Shown here: positions 33,618 through 47,153 of the stretch, piece by piece
Position numbering within the stretch: the first letter of the stretch is position 1
How the letters are laid out: each line of letters opens with the position of its first letter
Source: Viola odorata
Taxonomy: Eukaryota; Streptophyta; Magnoliopsida; Malpighiales; Violaceae
DNA: 64,000 bases
Assembly: GCA_963691705.1 (NCBI GenBank)
Contig: OY829539.1
Location: 57,634,327-57,698,326 of the forward strand
Direction of reading: 5' to 3'
The notes under the pieces: generated by a model
Seen by the model: the letters and a program-made list of their open reading frames with translations, nothing else
What the model was told of the DNA's origin: nothing
Databases searched by the model: none
Translations under genes and position numbers: made by a program

Positions 33618-36600
33618 ATGCTGCCTCTCTCTTACAATCCTCATACCCATCTCAGAAAACTCGTTCTCTTATCTTCCTCGAACATTGCTCTTCGCATGGC
33701 GTCTAGATCGTTGATGAAACACCCCACCATATTCACCCCCACTTCTTTTCCTGCACTCATTCCCCTGCCTCCTTCTAATGAACACTTCTTCCACACATGT
33801 ACACGCCTTTTACCAGTACTTCGTGCAAAACCCAACTCCAAAATCCACCCTCCTGTACTTAATACCAATGGCTTCCCTCGCTCTGTTGTTTCTGCTCCAG
33901 GTTCTTCTTTTCTTTCTTCCTTTTCCCATTTCTTTAGCTATCCGTTTGCGCGTTTATGTTTTCACACTCTTTGTGTTACTGTGCTGATAAAACGGATGTT
34001 CTTTTCCAGTTTATGAAGCTGAACCTGAAGAGGTCAATTTCAGTATTGGCATTTTGAAGTACAAATTGGAAAAGATGGGCATTGAGCTTGATGATTTCGC
34101 TCCTGGGCAGTACAATAGCTTGATTTGTCCAGTGGTAAGCTTTCCACTTTCCGCTAGGCAAAATATATGTGGTTTATTGTTCCTTGGCTTAATGCATGGA
34201 AGTAAGTGGTAGGATTGATAGCGTATAAGCAAGAAAAGGGTTTTTTATTTGTAGGTTTGTAGAAAGAAATGGTTTTTTTTGCAACTAATGGAGCATATGC
34301 AATTAACTTAATGAAGTTTGATTCTAATTTTGAATATGTACTTATTTGAAGTTTTGTTTATGTTAGTGCAAAGGTGGTGATTCAGAAGAGAAGTCGTTCT
34401 CTCTTTTAATAAGTCCCGATGGGTATGCTTGTGTACTCTCTGTATGTTATCTTCCTCTTCTGGAAGTTGATGGATATGCAACTCAGGACGTCTTTGATGT
34501 GTAGGTCTGCTGCATCATGGAATTGCTTTCGAGGAAAATGTGGGTGGAGTGGGGGAACCCAGGTAAATTGGTTTCTCACTATTCCGAGATGTAATGTAAC
34601 ACTCTCTGGTTATCCTGGGAATTTGGAATTTCTGTCTTTAACTTGTTCCTTTCTTTGTAGGCCCTAGCAGGTAGCAAGTCTACATATGATAGACAATTCC
34701 AAAGTACCACAGTTAAGAAGATAAGAGAAATTACAGAGGAGGAACTGGATTTGCAACCTCTATGTAGTGAGGTTGTTACTTTAACCTTTCACCTATTCTT
34801 TATTGACATCAGTACTGTCTTAGCTATTTCATTGCATCTTTTTTTCCTTGACAACACCTGCTATCATTTTTTTGTAATCAATCTGAGTACCCATGCTGAT
34901 TCAAGCTATCTTAGCTAGTGGGTCCATATATGTTCTATGCCTATGGTGTTGTATAATGTCTTGTGCTCTATCATGGGCGTATAAAAAAATTTCAGGGAAC
35001 AAGCATCTTTCTGCATATAAATTAGTGCCGGTCTTTCCAAGGCTTCTGACATAATTAAGAGATTTGAGCCTGACTGTTGTTTTTGGTTGCCTCCAGGCTA
35101 ACTGAGCAGCTAGCTACTTCTGTTATTTTGCATCTAATGGGTCAATTGAGTAGCTATCATTGTCATTATTTGTATTGTTAATGGAAGAAGCAAGACACAT
35201 TTTAAAGCTATTTGATGCAAATTTCATGCAGTGAAATGTTAGTAATTTAAGTATAATTGCATTGAATTATGTGAACTATCACAATTGGACAGGGGATGTA
35301 ATAATGTTGTACTATCTTTGTCTCTTGATGAATGTTTGAAATGCATGCATGGATGTGTAAGACAGAGAGCTCTTGTCATTTTGAGTTTGCTTCACGACTG
35401 TTACTAGACCGAGACTTATTTAGCTTGATTCTGGATGAATATATTTGCTTTCTGGAAATTAACTTTGTAACTTTTTTTCTTTCAGCTTATTGGTTACTTC
35501 AAACAACGGTTAATATCTCAAGAGACATTGCAGAGAAATGCTGTCATGCAAAAAACTGTTGATAATCAGGTGAACTACTAAGTGTCTTTTTTGTTGTTCA
35601 GAACAAACTAATGTTTGGATGCATGAATTTTGAAACCTCGTTCTATTTCTTTTTTTGATAAGGGAATATATTTCTCTCTGCAGCATATAGAGCAAGAAAC
35701 AGAGAGAGTTCCTTTTACTAGTTTGACTCTTTACTTTTTGTCACCTGCAAAGCACACGATTCTGCTTGATAAATGTATATTTTTTAAGATAGAATAAGTA
35801 AAAAGCACTATCAACAAATATCAAGCTCGTTGCTGTCAGTAAAAGACAATATCCAATTAATGCTTCAAAAGCTCTTAAGACCATCCATTTTACTTCCAGC
35901 TATTACTAACCAAAGTTCTATCCGCCACTAATTAAAATGAACATTAGATTCTTGATTGCTTTTGAATAAGAAGTTATATGTCATTATTGTATTTGTTTAT
36001 GGTGATGGCTTACATTTATTAGTATCCTCAAATAACAACAAGCACAATATCATTTAATTATATTTTAAACTCATCTTTATTTGGCTAATAAAATAATTGC
36101 ATGTCAAATTGTTGAATACATTAGCAATTCAGTTTTTTTCTTTTAACTTCTTCAATCATCATGGTTTTCATTTTCTACCAGTCATGATATCAAAGCATAA
36201 CACTGTACTCATCCCGAGCCCATATTACATAAATCTTAGAATTGCGTTTTTTTATTGATGACAATGAGATAGCTCTATCAAAAGTTTAGTCGTAAGTTTT
36301 CCTTTCCTGTGTAGCTCTTAGTATCTCAGGTCTTTCTCATACAAAGCCTTATTAACCTTCAAATAATTTTCTTGAAGGCTAACTTAAAATCATACAGTAT
36401 TGCCTTAGTCTGTGTTGATTCTTTTAGATGTTGAAAAGCATTTGAATTGATATTTGTGCTTTTATGTATAACACAGATATAGGTAGCATCATCAGATGGG
36501 CTGTGCTTACCACTATTTTGTAAAATTTTAATAACAGAAGTATGAAGGCAAAGTTAATTCTTCAACACAAAGCAGAGTGGCTCATTGATCTACATTCAAA

Positions 36601-38978
36601 ATCTTTTATTCTAGCCATTTCAGTCTAATGGGACAGTTGGAAATTGAAGCTGCAATTGCCTAATATTGGTTGCGAATTTATTCGCAGGTTGTTATTGCAT
36701 TTACTTATCGACGAAATGGAGCTCTTGTAAGCTGCAAGTATCGGGATATCAACAAGAAATTTTGGCAGGTGCTTGTGATAAGCATTTCCTTAAATATAAG
36801 AGATGTCAGTGATTGTATTGTTGACTACAACATTTTATGCTCCCATGAGTGGTTCAGTAGTATTATCCAAAGAACCATTTGGTTGAAATCTCCTGTCACT
36901 GAATGCCTTCTCCGAGATGTCTCTCTGTTGGAAGATGCCTGATTGGACCATTGAACATTTTCTGAGTCGTGCCAAGCACATGAGAGAGCAAGTTGTGTAT
37001 GGTACTGAGCACATGTTTGGAAGTCAGAACTTCATAAAAGTTCTTGTCCACTTTGATATTTGCTTCCATTATACCAATGCGTTTGATTGTTCCATATGTC
37101 CTATTTCAACATGGATTTTAGATTGTAAAAGATACATTTAGTATGTGCCATTCTTAAACTGGTAAATGTCATATCATTTTTTCTTGAATGTTTCATAGGA
37201 ATATCTTAGTGTTAGTTGTTTTCTGATTGTTTAGTTATTGCCAATGATTTTCAGGAGAAGGATACAGAGAGAATATTCTATGGCATAGACGATGTACAAG
37301 GAGCTGAGGATATCATCATTGTACGTTCAGCTTTTCTATTAGTTATTTGTTGATTGGCTTGACACTGCACTTATAATTTTATTCCTGTATAGGTGGAAGG
37401 TGAAATAGACAAGCTTTCAATGGAAGAAGCTGGATTTCGTAATTGTGTAAGTGTCCCTGACGGCGCACCTGCAAAAGTTTCCAATAAGGAAGTGCCACAT
37501 GAAGAGGAGGTCTGTATACCTTAGGATTCTGATTTCTTCTCCACATTTTTTCCTTTTATATATATTACAATTGAGTTTGGTTTGGTCTGTTCTGTGTGGA
37601 TGCATGCATTCACTCCTGGGTTAGTTATATGTAGAGATAAATGCATTATGATGACATATGTATGGGTATGCTAGCATGTCTTGAAAATAAAATGCTCCAA
37701 ATTTTTTTTGGGTTGATCAACACCATCTTAAACTTCAAAAAGTAGAGCATTATGTGAGAAAGAAAAGCCGATATTGGAAGCTGTAAAATGGAAAGTTGAC
37801 CAGGACACTTTTTTGTGACAACAAAAAACGAAAGATGGACACTTAAAATGAGACAAAGGGAGTACATAATTAAGTGGACATGAAAGAAAAATTAAAATTG
37901 GACTGAGGTGTTTCATAAAAAGTGGGGAGTAGAGTGCATGTTGGTCAAACTGGGTCTTAGACTCTTAAATGCTTTTTGGCCGGCTTGGGTTTTGCTTGGT
38001 TGGTGCAAACTCTGGGTTTAAGTCTTTGCTTGGGCAGTTAAGGAGGGAAGAATGCCTATTGCATTTTTACTCTTTACAGGAAAAAGTTTAAAAATTAAAT
38101 ATGCTATTGTTGTATATTCATACTATTCACTGGTGTCTTTATATTTGGAATCTGGATCTGATTCTTTTGTATGTATTTCTGTGAAGCTAGGACATAAAAT
38201 ATCGGTTTCTGTGGAATTGCAAGGAGCACTTAAATAAGGTTAGCAGAAAAAGTTATCATGTTTTGAATGTAATGAAGCCCTAAAATAAAATTAGAATCCA
38301 AACATAACAGGCATCTCGCATAATACTTGCCACTGATGGTGATCGACCTGGTCAAGCACTAGCAGAAGAGCTAGCCCGCCGCCTTGGCAGAGAAAGGTTT
38401 GAAGTTGTCTGCTGCTGATGCTGTTTCGCTTGAGTTATTTTAGGAGTATTTTATGAAAAATGAATGATTATCTATTTTGTTTGGATGCAGATGCTGGCGA
38501 GTCAAATGGCCCAAAAAGAATAAAGATGATCACTTCAAAGATGCAAATGAGGTCAGATGTGAATGCCACATATTGACTTTACATAATTTTCTTGCATGAT
38601 TCTTAATTTCTGAAACTGTGTAGTGAAACTCCATTTGGCCAATGTTGTTTGTTGATTCTTTTTGGGCCAAATCATGGTTATTGATTCTTTTGAGCGTAAT
38701 GATCCTGATAGATTCATGTGGCATGGGTGTATCAAAATAAACACTACTAACATACATGTGCTCGCATATTGTTGCGGGCTTTCAATTTGTGGGATGATGA
38801 TTTATATTTTGGGGTAAGAGTAATAGAATATATTTGTATATACATAAATTATGATGTATTACTAATTTGGAAGAAAAATGAGTGGAAAATTGTAACACAT
38901 AACATTTTTATGTCAGCATGCTATCACATTTCAAGTCACCCAAAGAAAGTTTATCTTAGAGTTTAAATTTTTGATTCA

Positions 38979-39024
<46 letters not shown>

Positions 39025-42000
39025 TTGTTAGATTCCTTATTATTACTTACTATCATTTCCGGAGGACAAAACCTATACCTTATTTGGAATGAAAAGAGAG
39101 GTAAATAAAGTAAGAGAATATTGCCAGAGGACAAATCCTCCTAATTTGGAATTTTTGGGCTGTGCCAATATCATGTTCATAATTTTCCTTCCATTTGGAC
39201 ACTTTTCTTCAATTTTATGTTTTTATGTTTTTTATATAGTTTTATATGCATCATTCAATCTGACCCTTTGCATCCATTGTTGCATAGCACTTTTTCCAGT
39301 AATTTTCTGTTGGAGAGCCTTCAAGCATGAAGCAGCTATGGCATGCTTACCATATTTCCTTGATGCCACTGTAACAATACTGTCTGTATCTACCCAGGTT
39401 CTCATGTATTTGGGCCCTGACGCATTAAAGGGAGTAATTGAAAATGCTGAGTTATTCCCTATACGTGGTCTGTTCAGCTTCAGTGAGTACTTTGATGAGA
39501 TTGACGGATACTACCATCGGACTCTTGGATATGAATTTGGTGTCTCAACAGGATGGAGGGGGCTAAATGAGTTATACAATGTATATATAATTTACCTTTT
39601 ATGGCATTTCTTTAGATATCTGTTGTCCTTTGACTCCTGTATACTTATTTTTGATGTGTTATCCGTAAGATCTGAGGTTTATAGTAAGAACTAAGCTGTT
39701 CTTGGGGTGTTGTTTGGTATATTGGTAAATGTCCTGGGATTGTAATTGCAATGATGCAGATTTGTCTTAAGAGTAGACCCTCATATGAAAAAAAATTGAG
39801 AGAGAATTGTCTGTAGATTCTCTTCACAATCTAACTTTAGTGGGGTCATAACAGTGTACTGTTGTTTTATTCTTTTTGTTTAAATTCTACATATCTTATG
39901 GCTTGTGTAGACACCATGGCAGTTATGTTTGTAGCAATTATAAGATGTCAATATTATGGTACTTGAGGTTGTGCTGTAGGGATGTGAAATGACTCCGCAG
40001 TATTGTTTCTGTTTCAAGGCTTGACCAATTTCATAAGTGCCTTTGAGATAATATTGTTATACTTGTGGGTGAATCAATTTGTTCCGTTTCTATTACTTAT
40101 CTTGGACTGTCTTGTTTTTCTTTCAAATTTTGTTCTTAAATCATGTTGGTAACAAGGTAAATTTGCATGTCTCAGCATAAGATTTTACTATTTTATAATA
40201 GACTGTCGTAGCCTTGAAATATTTTGGTTTTGTTCAGGTTATGCCGGGAGAGTTGACTATCGTAACTGGGGTTCCCAATTCAGGAAAGAGTGAGTGGATT
40301 GATGCTTTGTTATGCAATCTGAATGAAAGTGTTGGTTGGAGATTTGCACTTTGCTCTATGGAGAACAAGGTTAACTACTTATATGTCAATCTTGGTTTTT
40401 GTCGGATATTCATGTTGTTGGCTGTCAATTCACAACACTCCTTTGTGTGTATATTTTATGTCATGCTTATTGTTTCCTTTTGATTATCTTAGGGAATATA
40501 GTCCTTAGTCATTTTACTTAATTAGAAATCAATGAACCATAATTAGCTCTGATGAAACTGAAACAGCATTCTAGGGTCATCATCATGATTGCTGTTTGGA
40601 TCCTTTGAGTGATGCCATTTTGCTTTTGTAGAGTTCGTTGCGTGTAAGCAGTATATATATGTGTGCATGTCTGTTTGTATAAAATTCAGTTAATATTGAT
40701 TCATCAAATTCACTATTTACTTGAGTTTCCTAATGATATTGCAGTACTATGTGTGTGTGTGTGTGTGTTTTTCATACTGTTTCCCAAAGAACCATGCAAA
40801 TCGAATTATGAATTATAGTTGGAAAGTATGCATTACTATTTATAACATTCAAATACATTTTCATCAAAAGTCATGAATTCACTCAAAAAAAATAAAATTC
40901 AAAAGTCATGAAAATTTAACTTTTCGATAGTTTCTTTATAATATATAATTATTTCTAAGATATATTTTTTTAAATTAATCTTGATTGGAATAGGATTCAT
41001 AGGTATTTATGACATTCAAATACTTTTCATCAAAAGTCATACCAAAGTGTAACTTTTCAGTAGTGTCTTTTAGGTAACTATTTCTAGCATGTGTATTTAA
41101 TCTTATGTGGCAATTGATTAAGCCTTCTTATTTCCTACATGGACATGCTAGAACCCTCATGCTTGCTTCTGCTCTAGTATAGTTAGATAGAGGTGTGCCT
41201 GTAGTTGAACCCACAACTTATTACCTTGTCCTTAAAGCCGTCACCATTAACTCAACCCTAGTGGCTTTCTCAATATTTTGTTCAGGGATACTTTCATGTG
41301 GGTTTTTTTTCCTTCTTTGTTTGGGGTCTGGGTTTGAAGAGACAGCTTCACATACTCGTGGATAAATTTAGAGGGTGGAAAGAGAGGTGATGTGGCATTA
41401 ATTGACGTTTATCATGGTATGAAAATATGCTTGGAAAGAGAGTGCAGGTACAGTATATTCTTTTAAGTGAGGTTATAACACTAATTTGGAAAAGTTAATC
41501 CATAACTGAATCTACGGATGAAGTATACTTGATTTTGACTTATGGAAAATAGAAAATTAGAGCATACATTTCAAATATTCGAGACATTTGCCAACAATAA
41601 TTCCTCCTCCTTTTTATAGGGGGCAGACCTAAGCTCTGAATTTATGTAGTTACATACAGTTGTTGATATAAATAGGTGAATAGAGGTGTGTGTTGGTGAA
41701 TGAGCACGTGCATCATTTCAATGGTTGCTATTTTTCTTTTTTGTTTACCATGTTTGAACCATGGGTTATGCTCATCTCAATCACTTCTTTCAATATGCCA
41801 TAGGTTAGGGAGCACGCCAGAAAACTTTTAGAGAAACACGTGAAGAAGCCCTTTTTTGATGCACGGTATGGGTTATCATTCTCCATTTTCTTTATACCTG
41901 TTCTTCTACTTTCTACATAGTAAAATTGTCTAGACCTGTCAATAAACACTGTTGCTACTATTTAATTCTTTGTTCTATTGAAGATAGGTTGAAGTTAACA

Positions 42001-45000
42001 TAGTTTTAAGTGTGAAGTTTGTACTTGGTACACCTTAGGTGTTGTGGTCCACACCAACAAGTAAGTTATTGCCACTTTAGCCCGGGATAGTTTCTTTTTG
42101 AAATTCTGCTCAAGGATTATGAGTTTTTTTCAGCTGATATTCATTGGGATTGAGAAGCTTAAGATGTTAATTTTAATATTTTTTGGGTCTAGTTTGGGCT
42201 ATCCATTCCTGATATTTATTGTCTCCTCATTTTGTAATTAAGATACTTTTTCTTTTTACTATAATTTGCATCCTCAAATTTCAGGTGATTACATGCACCT
42301 ATGTTAATTGATAATTCAGGCTTGATTGAAGCCAAAATTGACTTTGTAAAAAGGAAAAAGAAAAGTCATATAATCAACAACGTTGTGCATCCTAAGGTTG
42401 TTCATACTATTGTCACAAAGGCCCATTTTGTAAAGTTATTTTCTTACCTTTCAAATGATATTTGATATAGTTATGGAGAATCTGTTGACCGAATGACAGT
42501 TGAGGAGTTAGAGCAAGGAAAGCGATGGTTGAATGAGACATTCTATCTTATAAGGCAAGTCAGTCTTTAGAGTTTCCTTGATACAATGTCAATTGATTAT
42601 CTTTTTCATATGCTCGCCATTTTATGTGTTTTAGAAAAAGATCTCACTTTTGGTTTAGTGATCTGTACTGCCCTATTTCTGTGAATGTTGATCACAGAAA
42701 AGATAGGTGTAGTTGATGGCATTTCGTACTTTATCCATGGAGATTTCTTTGAGAGATCCTAGTCATGTCCCCTCCCTAAAATATAGCATGTGTTGAAGTG
42801 TAGAACTATTTGCTACTTACACATGTACTCCAGACAGGGAAATAGGGATTCTTTGCTATCTCATCCTTCGGGAATGGGTTTATGGAGATAATGCTTCTCT
42901 TAATGCTTCTCTAGCCACACACTGCTTCTTCCCATTAAAGAAAATGGTATTGCACTCTTATGTTTTACCATCCTCCTTCATAAAAGTTTTCTGTATATTT
43001 GTTGTGATGCTTTGTTTGTAGATTGGATTTTAGTGTTATGAGGACTTAATCTTCATAGTTCCTGAGAACTCTCAGATCTTTTCTAGGGTTGCCAATTCTT
43101 TGCATATCTAAAGTTGGTGGTAATTTTCCTGTTTTTGTTTCCTTTGGTCTGGTCCTTGAATATAGTCCAGAATGACTGAAGAATAGCTAAATGATCTTAG
43201 AATCCAGAAAATATAAATCATATCTTGTACTGGTTTTGAGTTAGATCTAATGGTTTGGAGCTGTTCGTGGAGTGATATTATAAATTGTTGTTTAGTTTGA
43301 TTTCTTGTAATACTTGTTTTATTTGTGGAACGCTGAGTAGGTGTGAGGATGATGCTCTTCCAAATATAAAATGGTTACTTACGCTTGCAAAGGCAGCAGT
43401 AATGAGGCATGGAGTGCGTGGGCTTGTAATTGATCCTTACAATGAGCTTGATCATCAGCGTCCCCCTAACATGTGAGCCCTTAACTTTCGTGGTTTCTTG
43501 AATGCTTAGTTCTTTGCCATTGCCTACTAAAGTTTGAATTTTTTTGTTAGCTAATTGTTTCTTCTCCACAAGATTTAACCCTAAGAAATATGGTAGGCAT
43601 AAATTATTAAATTTACTTGTATTTCTTTGAGTTGCCTAGTTCTAATTACTTTTATACCCCTTTTCTTTTTTTTTTAGGTGTTAATGATTGTAATTGCTTG
43701 TGATATTGGCTTTATAATTCCAAATGAAATTGATTATTGAGCTGAAACACATTCCTAAACAATTGGAATTGAAGATTTGGTTTATTCAGTTACCCCATTT
43801 CTACAGGTGACTGGATGGAGGCTTGGAAAAATAGATCCGTTGTTAGGGCCTTGTTCTCTATTGAAACCCCCCTTATCCTTGTAACCAATTTGAGAAGTGG
43901 CCCTAAGCATGTTCGGTTCCACCGTGCTCTCAACCTTTTCTTGGTTGAAGCAGTGTCTGGTGTAATGGATAGTGATGCCAGGTTGGCAAAATTAGTTTTG
44001 AGAGCAGAGGAACTAAATAGGCTACCAATGGGCCCAATTGGGCTACATTGGCTATATTTTAGAAATGCTAGGTTTGATTGACCAAATTAGTGTGGAAGGT
44101 TTGTTTGCTAGTTCAGTGCAAATACACGGGCTTCATGATTACTGTTATTCCCAAAATATAAGTCACTTCTATATCCTTCGTATACTTGAGGTAATTTAGT
44201 AATAGGTTGAAGTGACTGGTTTAGGAAAAATTGGGACGAGGATCATGATGATTCCTTCAGCATATCTACTAACAACCTGTCTTTAAATTCTCTCATTTTC
44301 AATTACTCTCTTAGCACATAGTTCGTTATGTTACAGGACTGAGACAGAGTATGTGAGTCAGATGCTGACACTGGTTAAACGATTTGCTCAACACCACTGC
44401 TGTCATGTTTGGTTTGTGGCACACCCAAGGCAGGTTGGTCTTCATGAGTTTCTTTCACTCCATGAGCATCCTTATTCACCTGTATTTATTTTTCTGATAA
44501 CCAGTTTTCTGTGTAACAGTTGCACCATTGGGTTGGCAGTCCTCCTAATCTGTACGATATAAGTGGCAGTGCGCACTTTATAAACAAATGTGATAATGGG
44601 ATTGTGATCCACCGTAATAGGGATCCTGATGCAGGGCCCATTGATCAAGTCCAGGTAGGTTTCATAAATACATCACTTTACTGTTCGTATATAGAAAGTT
44701 AATTATATGAAACACACAGATCAATGGCATTTCCTTTTTCCCTTTCAAGCTAATGGCCACTAACCACTTTTTTTCCTGGCACTTACTGTACCGCAACTTT
44801 CCTTGTCATTGCCATTCTTACTGCTGGATATGCTTCTGTTGGCTTGTGATGTGCAGGTTTGTGTAAGGAAAGTACGAAACAAGGTTATGGGAACTATAGG
44901 GGATGGCTTCTTGACCTATAACAGGTATGGGAAAAAAGGTCATCACGTTTTTACGATTTGGCTGCCGTGTTCTTTTTCGTGTATGCCAAAAACACGCGAT

Positions 45001-45186
45001 CACGGTTGTTTGGTTAGATTAGGTTCACTTAGAACGTCTTTTGAATCTAAATTGCTGCGCATGGAACTGGTGTTGATGAATTGTTGTTACGTGCGCTTTG
45101 GCAGGGCAACTGGTCAATACATGGATATCGATAAACCAGATGAAAGCCAACCAATAAAATATAAAAAGAAGTCTGAAAGGAAATAG
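33618..45186 (+). CDS. TWINKLE: TWINKLE organellar DNA primase-helicase
   Basis: Twenty-one exons: 33618-33900, 34010-34134, 34367-34422, 34505-34562, 34661-34771, 35486-35569, 36688-36768, 37255-37320, 37393-37509, 38191-38238, 38311-38396, 38491-38551, 39398-39580, 40238-40369, 41804-41865, 42471-42554, 43341-43472, 44337-44433, 44520-44654, 44857-44924 and 45105-45186. All phases close at 716 aa. The first 90 residues look like a dual-targeting transit peptide. Zinc-ribbon Cys lie at about 134/137 and 162/167; TOPRIM has EGEIDKL (E290) and TDGDRPG (D352, D354). The DnaB-type helicase has Walker A GVPNSGKS (464-471), Walker B LVIDPYNE and HRNRD near the end. As in phage T7 gp4, one protein primes and unwinds DNA, here for chloroplast and mitochondrial replication. 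The intron after exon 16 is GC-AG (GCAAGT). Confidence 0.93.
38980..39021. repeat. (TTA)n microsatellite in a TWINKLE intron
   Basis: About fourteen TTA units in the intron between exons 12 and 13. Confidence 0.9.
43815..44081 (+). other. Unexplained 88-codon frame in TWINKLE intron 17
   Basis: An ATG frame lies in the 864-bp intron between exons 17 and 18, with a more balanced base composition than the surrounding intron. It encodes a Leu/Arg-rich, mostly helical-looking peptide. A CTACAG|GTGACTGG junction just upstream could act as a splice acceptor. The known TWINKLE protein has nothing between HQRPPNM and TETEYV, so including it would break the helicase core. It may be a captured gene fragment. 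Confidence 0.3.
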
Positions 45187-47153
45187 GCACTGGTGTGATT
45201 ATACATTCATTACCTTTTTGGTCCCAGTAAAATCATGTCTATCCTGTAAAGTGGTTAATCATGTAACTCTTGTAAAATAGCACTCTTGCATTGTTAGGTA
45301 TCGATGCTTTCAATTTAATTAACGAGTTAAGCCTCAGTGGTTGTTGTTCTTTACCGATTCCTTTTCGAATGTGTGGTTTTGATTGTCGAATTTATGAGCT
45401 ACCTTAGCGCGCATTGATACTCGTACACATTGTTACAAAAGATTGGAGTGATCAGTCCGACTGGTGAATTGGTGACTTAGATCTTCGGCAAGTTCGGTCT
45501 AGTGTTACAGATCGAAGATGAAATTGACTCTAAGCAGTGTACAAACTTTTATAGGTGTAAATTCTTCATATGTTAAAGAAAAGATGTTAAAAAATCAAAC
45601 TTGAGATGTTTTACTGTACTTGTTAATTTTTTATCTCATAATATCATTGAATTAATAAGGTATATTTTTCCATTGATATTTGTAAAAATTTAAGTCAAAC
45701 AACTTGACAGCTTGTTCATTAAAATTAGGTATATAAAAATCCAAATTGATAATAAAGAAACAATCATTAGGCGAAAAAGAGGATGTTATGAACTAATTTT
45801 GATGCTAAAGACTAAAGAGTACTCTGAGGAATATACAGATAAATTAGCAGCCTGGACAGTCTTCTAAACATAAAATAAGTTAAGTGCAAGTGTAAGACAA
45901 CTTGATTTCCCTCTACTTCTTTTTTATAAATCATCTAACCCTACTCGATCGACTAGTCTGGATTTTTATCGTATCAAAACTTTTTGAACGACCTAAATAA
46001 TATTACCATTGTCCTTTAAAAAAACAAAATTCTCAATCTATTTTCACGAAAATTAAGAAAATGATTGATTTATATTTTGTTATGTATTTCTAGCCAATTA
46101 TTTTTAATAATTATATTAAATAGAGTCAATCAATATTAATCTTAATTTCTCAATATATTAAAAATAATGAAACTGATAATTTTTCAAGGACAAATAAAAT
46201 AGACTAAGAAATCATTTTTTGGAAAACAAAATTCACACAGTATCACATGCCGTCTGAAAAAAACCAATGAGTTACGTATTTATTCTGTATTTTATTGGTA
46301 TGATTAATATGGATTGAAATAGAAACGAAGATGGTATAACAATTTTTGTATCTCATTTTTTTTATTTGAATGTGACGTACCGATTATACTGATTGGTGTG
46401 ATACCAATTAGTATGATATGATATTGATAACGTTAGTTTGGTAGCAACCTACTAAATTAATAAGTTTAAGGCTTGGGTCTGGAATATGTAGGCATGTGGC
46501 ACTTGAATTATTTATTTGGAGTGGCTTCTACTATTTGAGATGGGTGTCTACATGTTGTGATGAGAGGGCGGTGCTCGCTGTCAGTATTGAACATTTATAA
46601 ACATTGAAACCTAGTTTCGAGAGAGGAAATTAATACAGGGATGAAATTGCTTACTGTTACTTAAGTTAAAAATCATGGTTTTCACAACTAGACTGGACCG
46701 ATCAGTTCAATCGGAAAACTCGAAATTAGCTAATTTTTTGGTTCAGTTTTGTCCTGAAAATTGATTTATAATTGAATCGGTTAAAAAATAATAATCTGAC
46801 TGGTTCAATTGGTTTGATTTATCTTTTTTTTTATACTTCAAATTTTAAATTATCATAACTTTTAATCCAATCGTCGGATAGAGTTCAAATTTAATGAACA
46901 TATTCATTACAAAATTGAACATCATAAATGTTCACATTTGGCATATAATCTCTAAATGGTCTCACATTTGGCATATAATCTCTTTTCTTGTTTATTTCAG
47001 CTTAAAAACTATTTATTTCTAATTTTTAGTTATGGACTTTTAATTAGTACTTCACAAATTTCAGCATTCAGTGACGTCATATTCCTAGTGTTTCTCTTTT
47101 TATAAGTTCCTAACCAAAGGGATTGAAGGACAGAGGGCTGAAAAAATAAAAGA
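45187..47153. other. Intergenic region, AT-rich
   Basis: Contains the TWINKLE 3' UTR and about 1.8 kb of AT-rich sequence. A patch at about 46670-46820 (CTGGACCGATC, TTGGTTCAG, CTGGTTCAATTGG) resembles the ends of a degraded hAT-type element. TATAAG at 47101 lies 53 bp upstream of the truncated BBE frame and may be its old TATA box. Confidence 0.4.

Noticed and set aside
37680..37870. GGGAGTA near 37858 as the end of another Stowaway element in a TWINKLE intron
   Set aside because: No matching opposite terminus was found; at most a truncated copy.
39089..39694. 201-codon open frame as a separate gene
   Set aside because: It is TWINKLE exon 13 with adjoining intron sequence read through.
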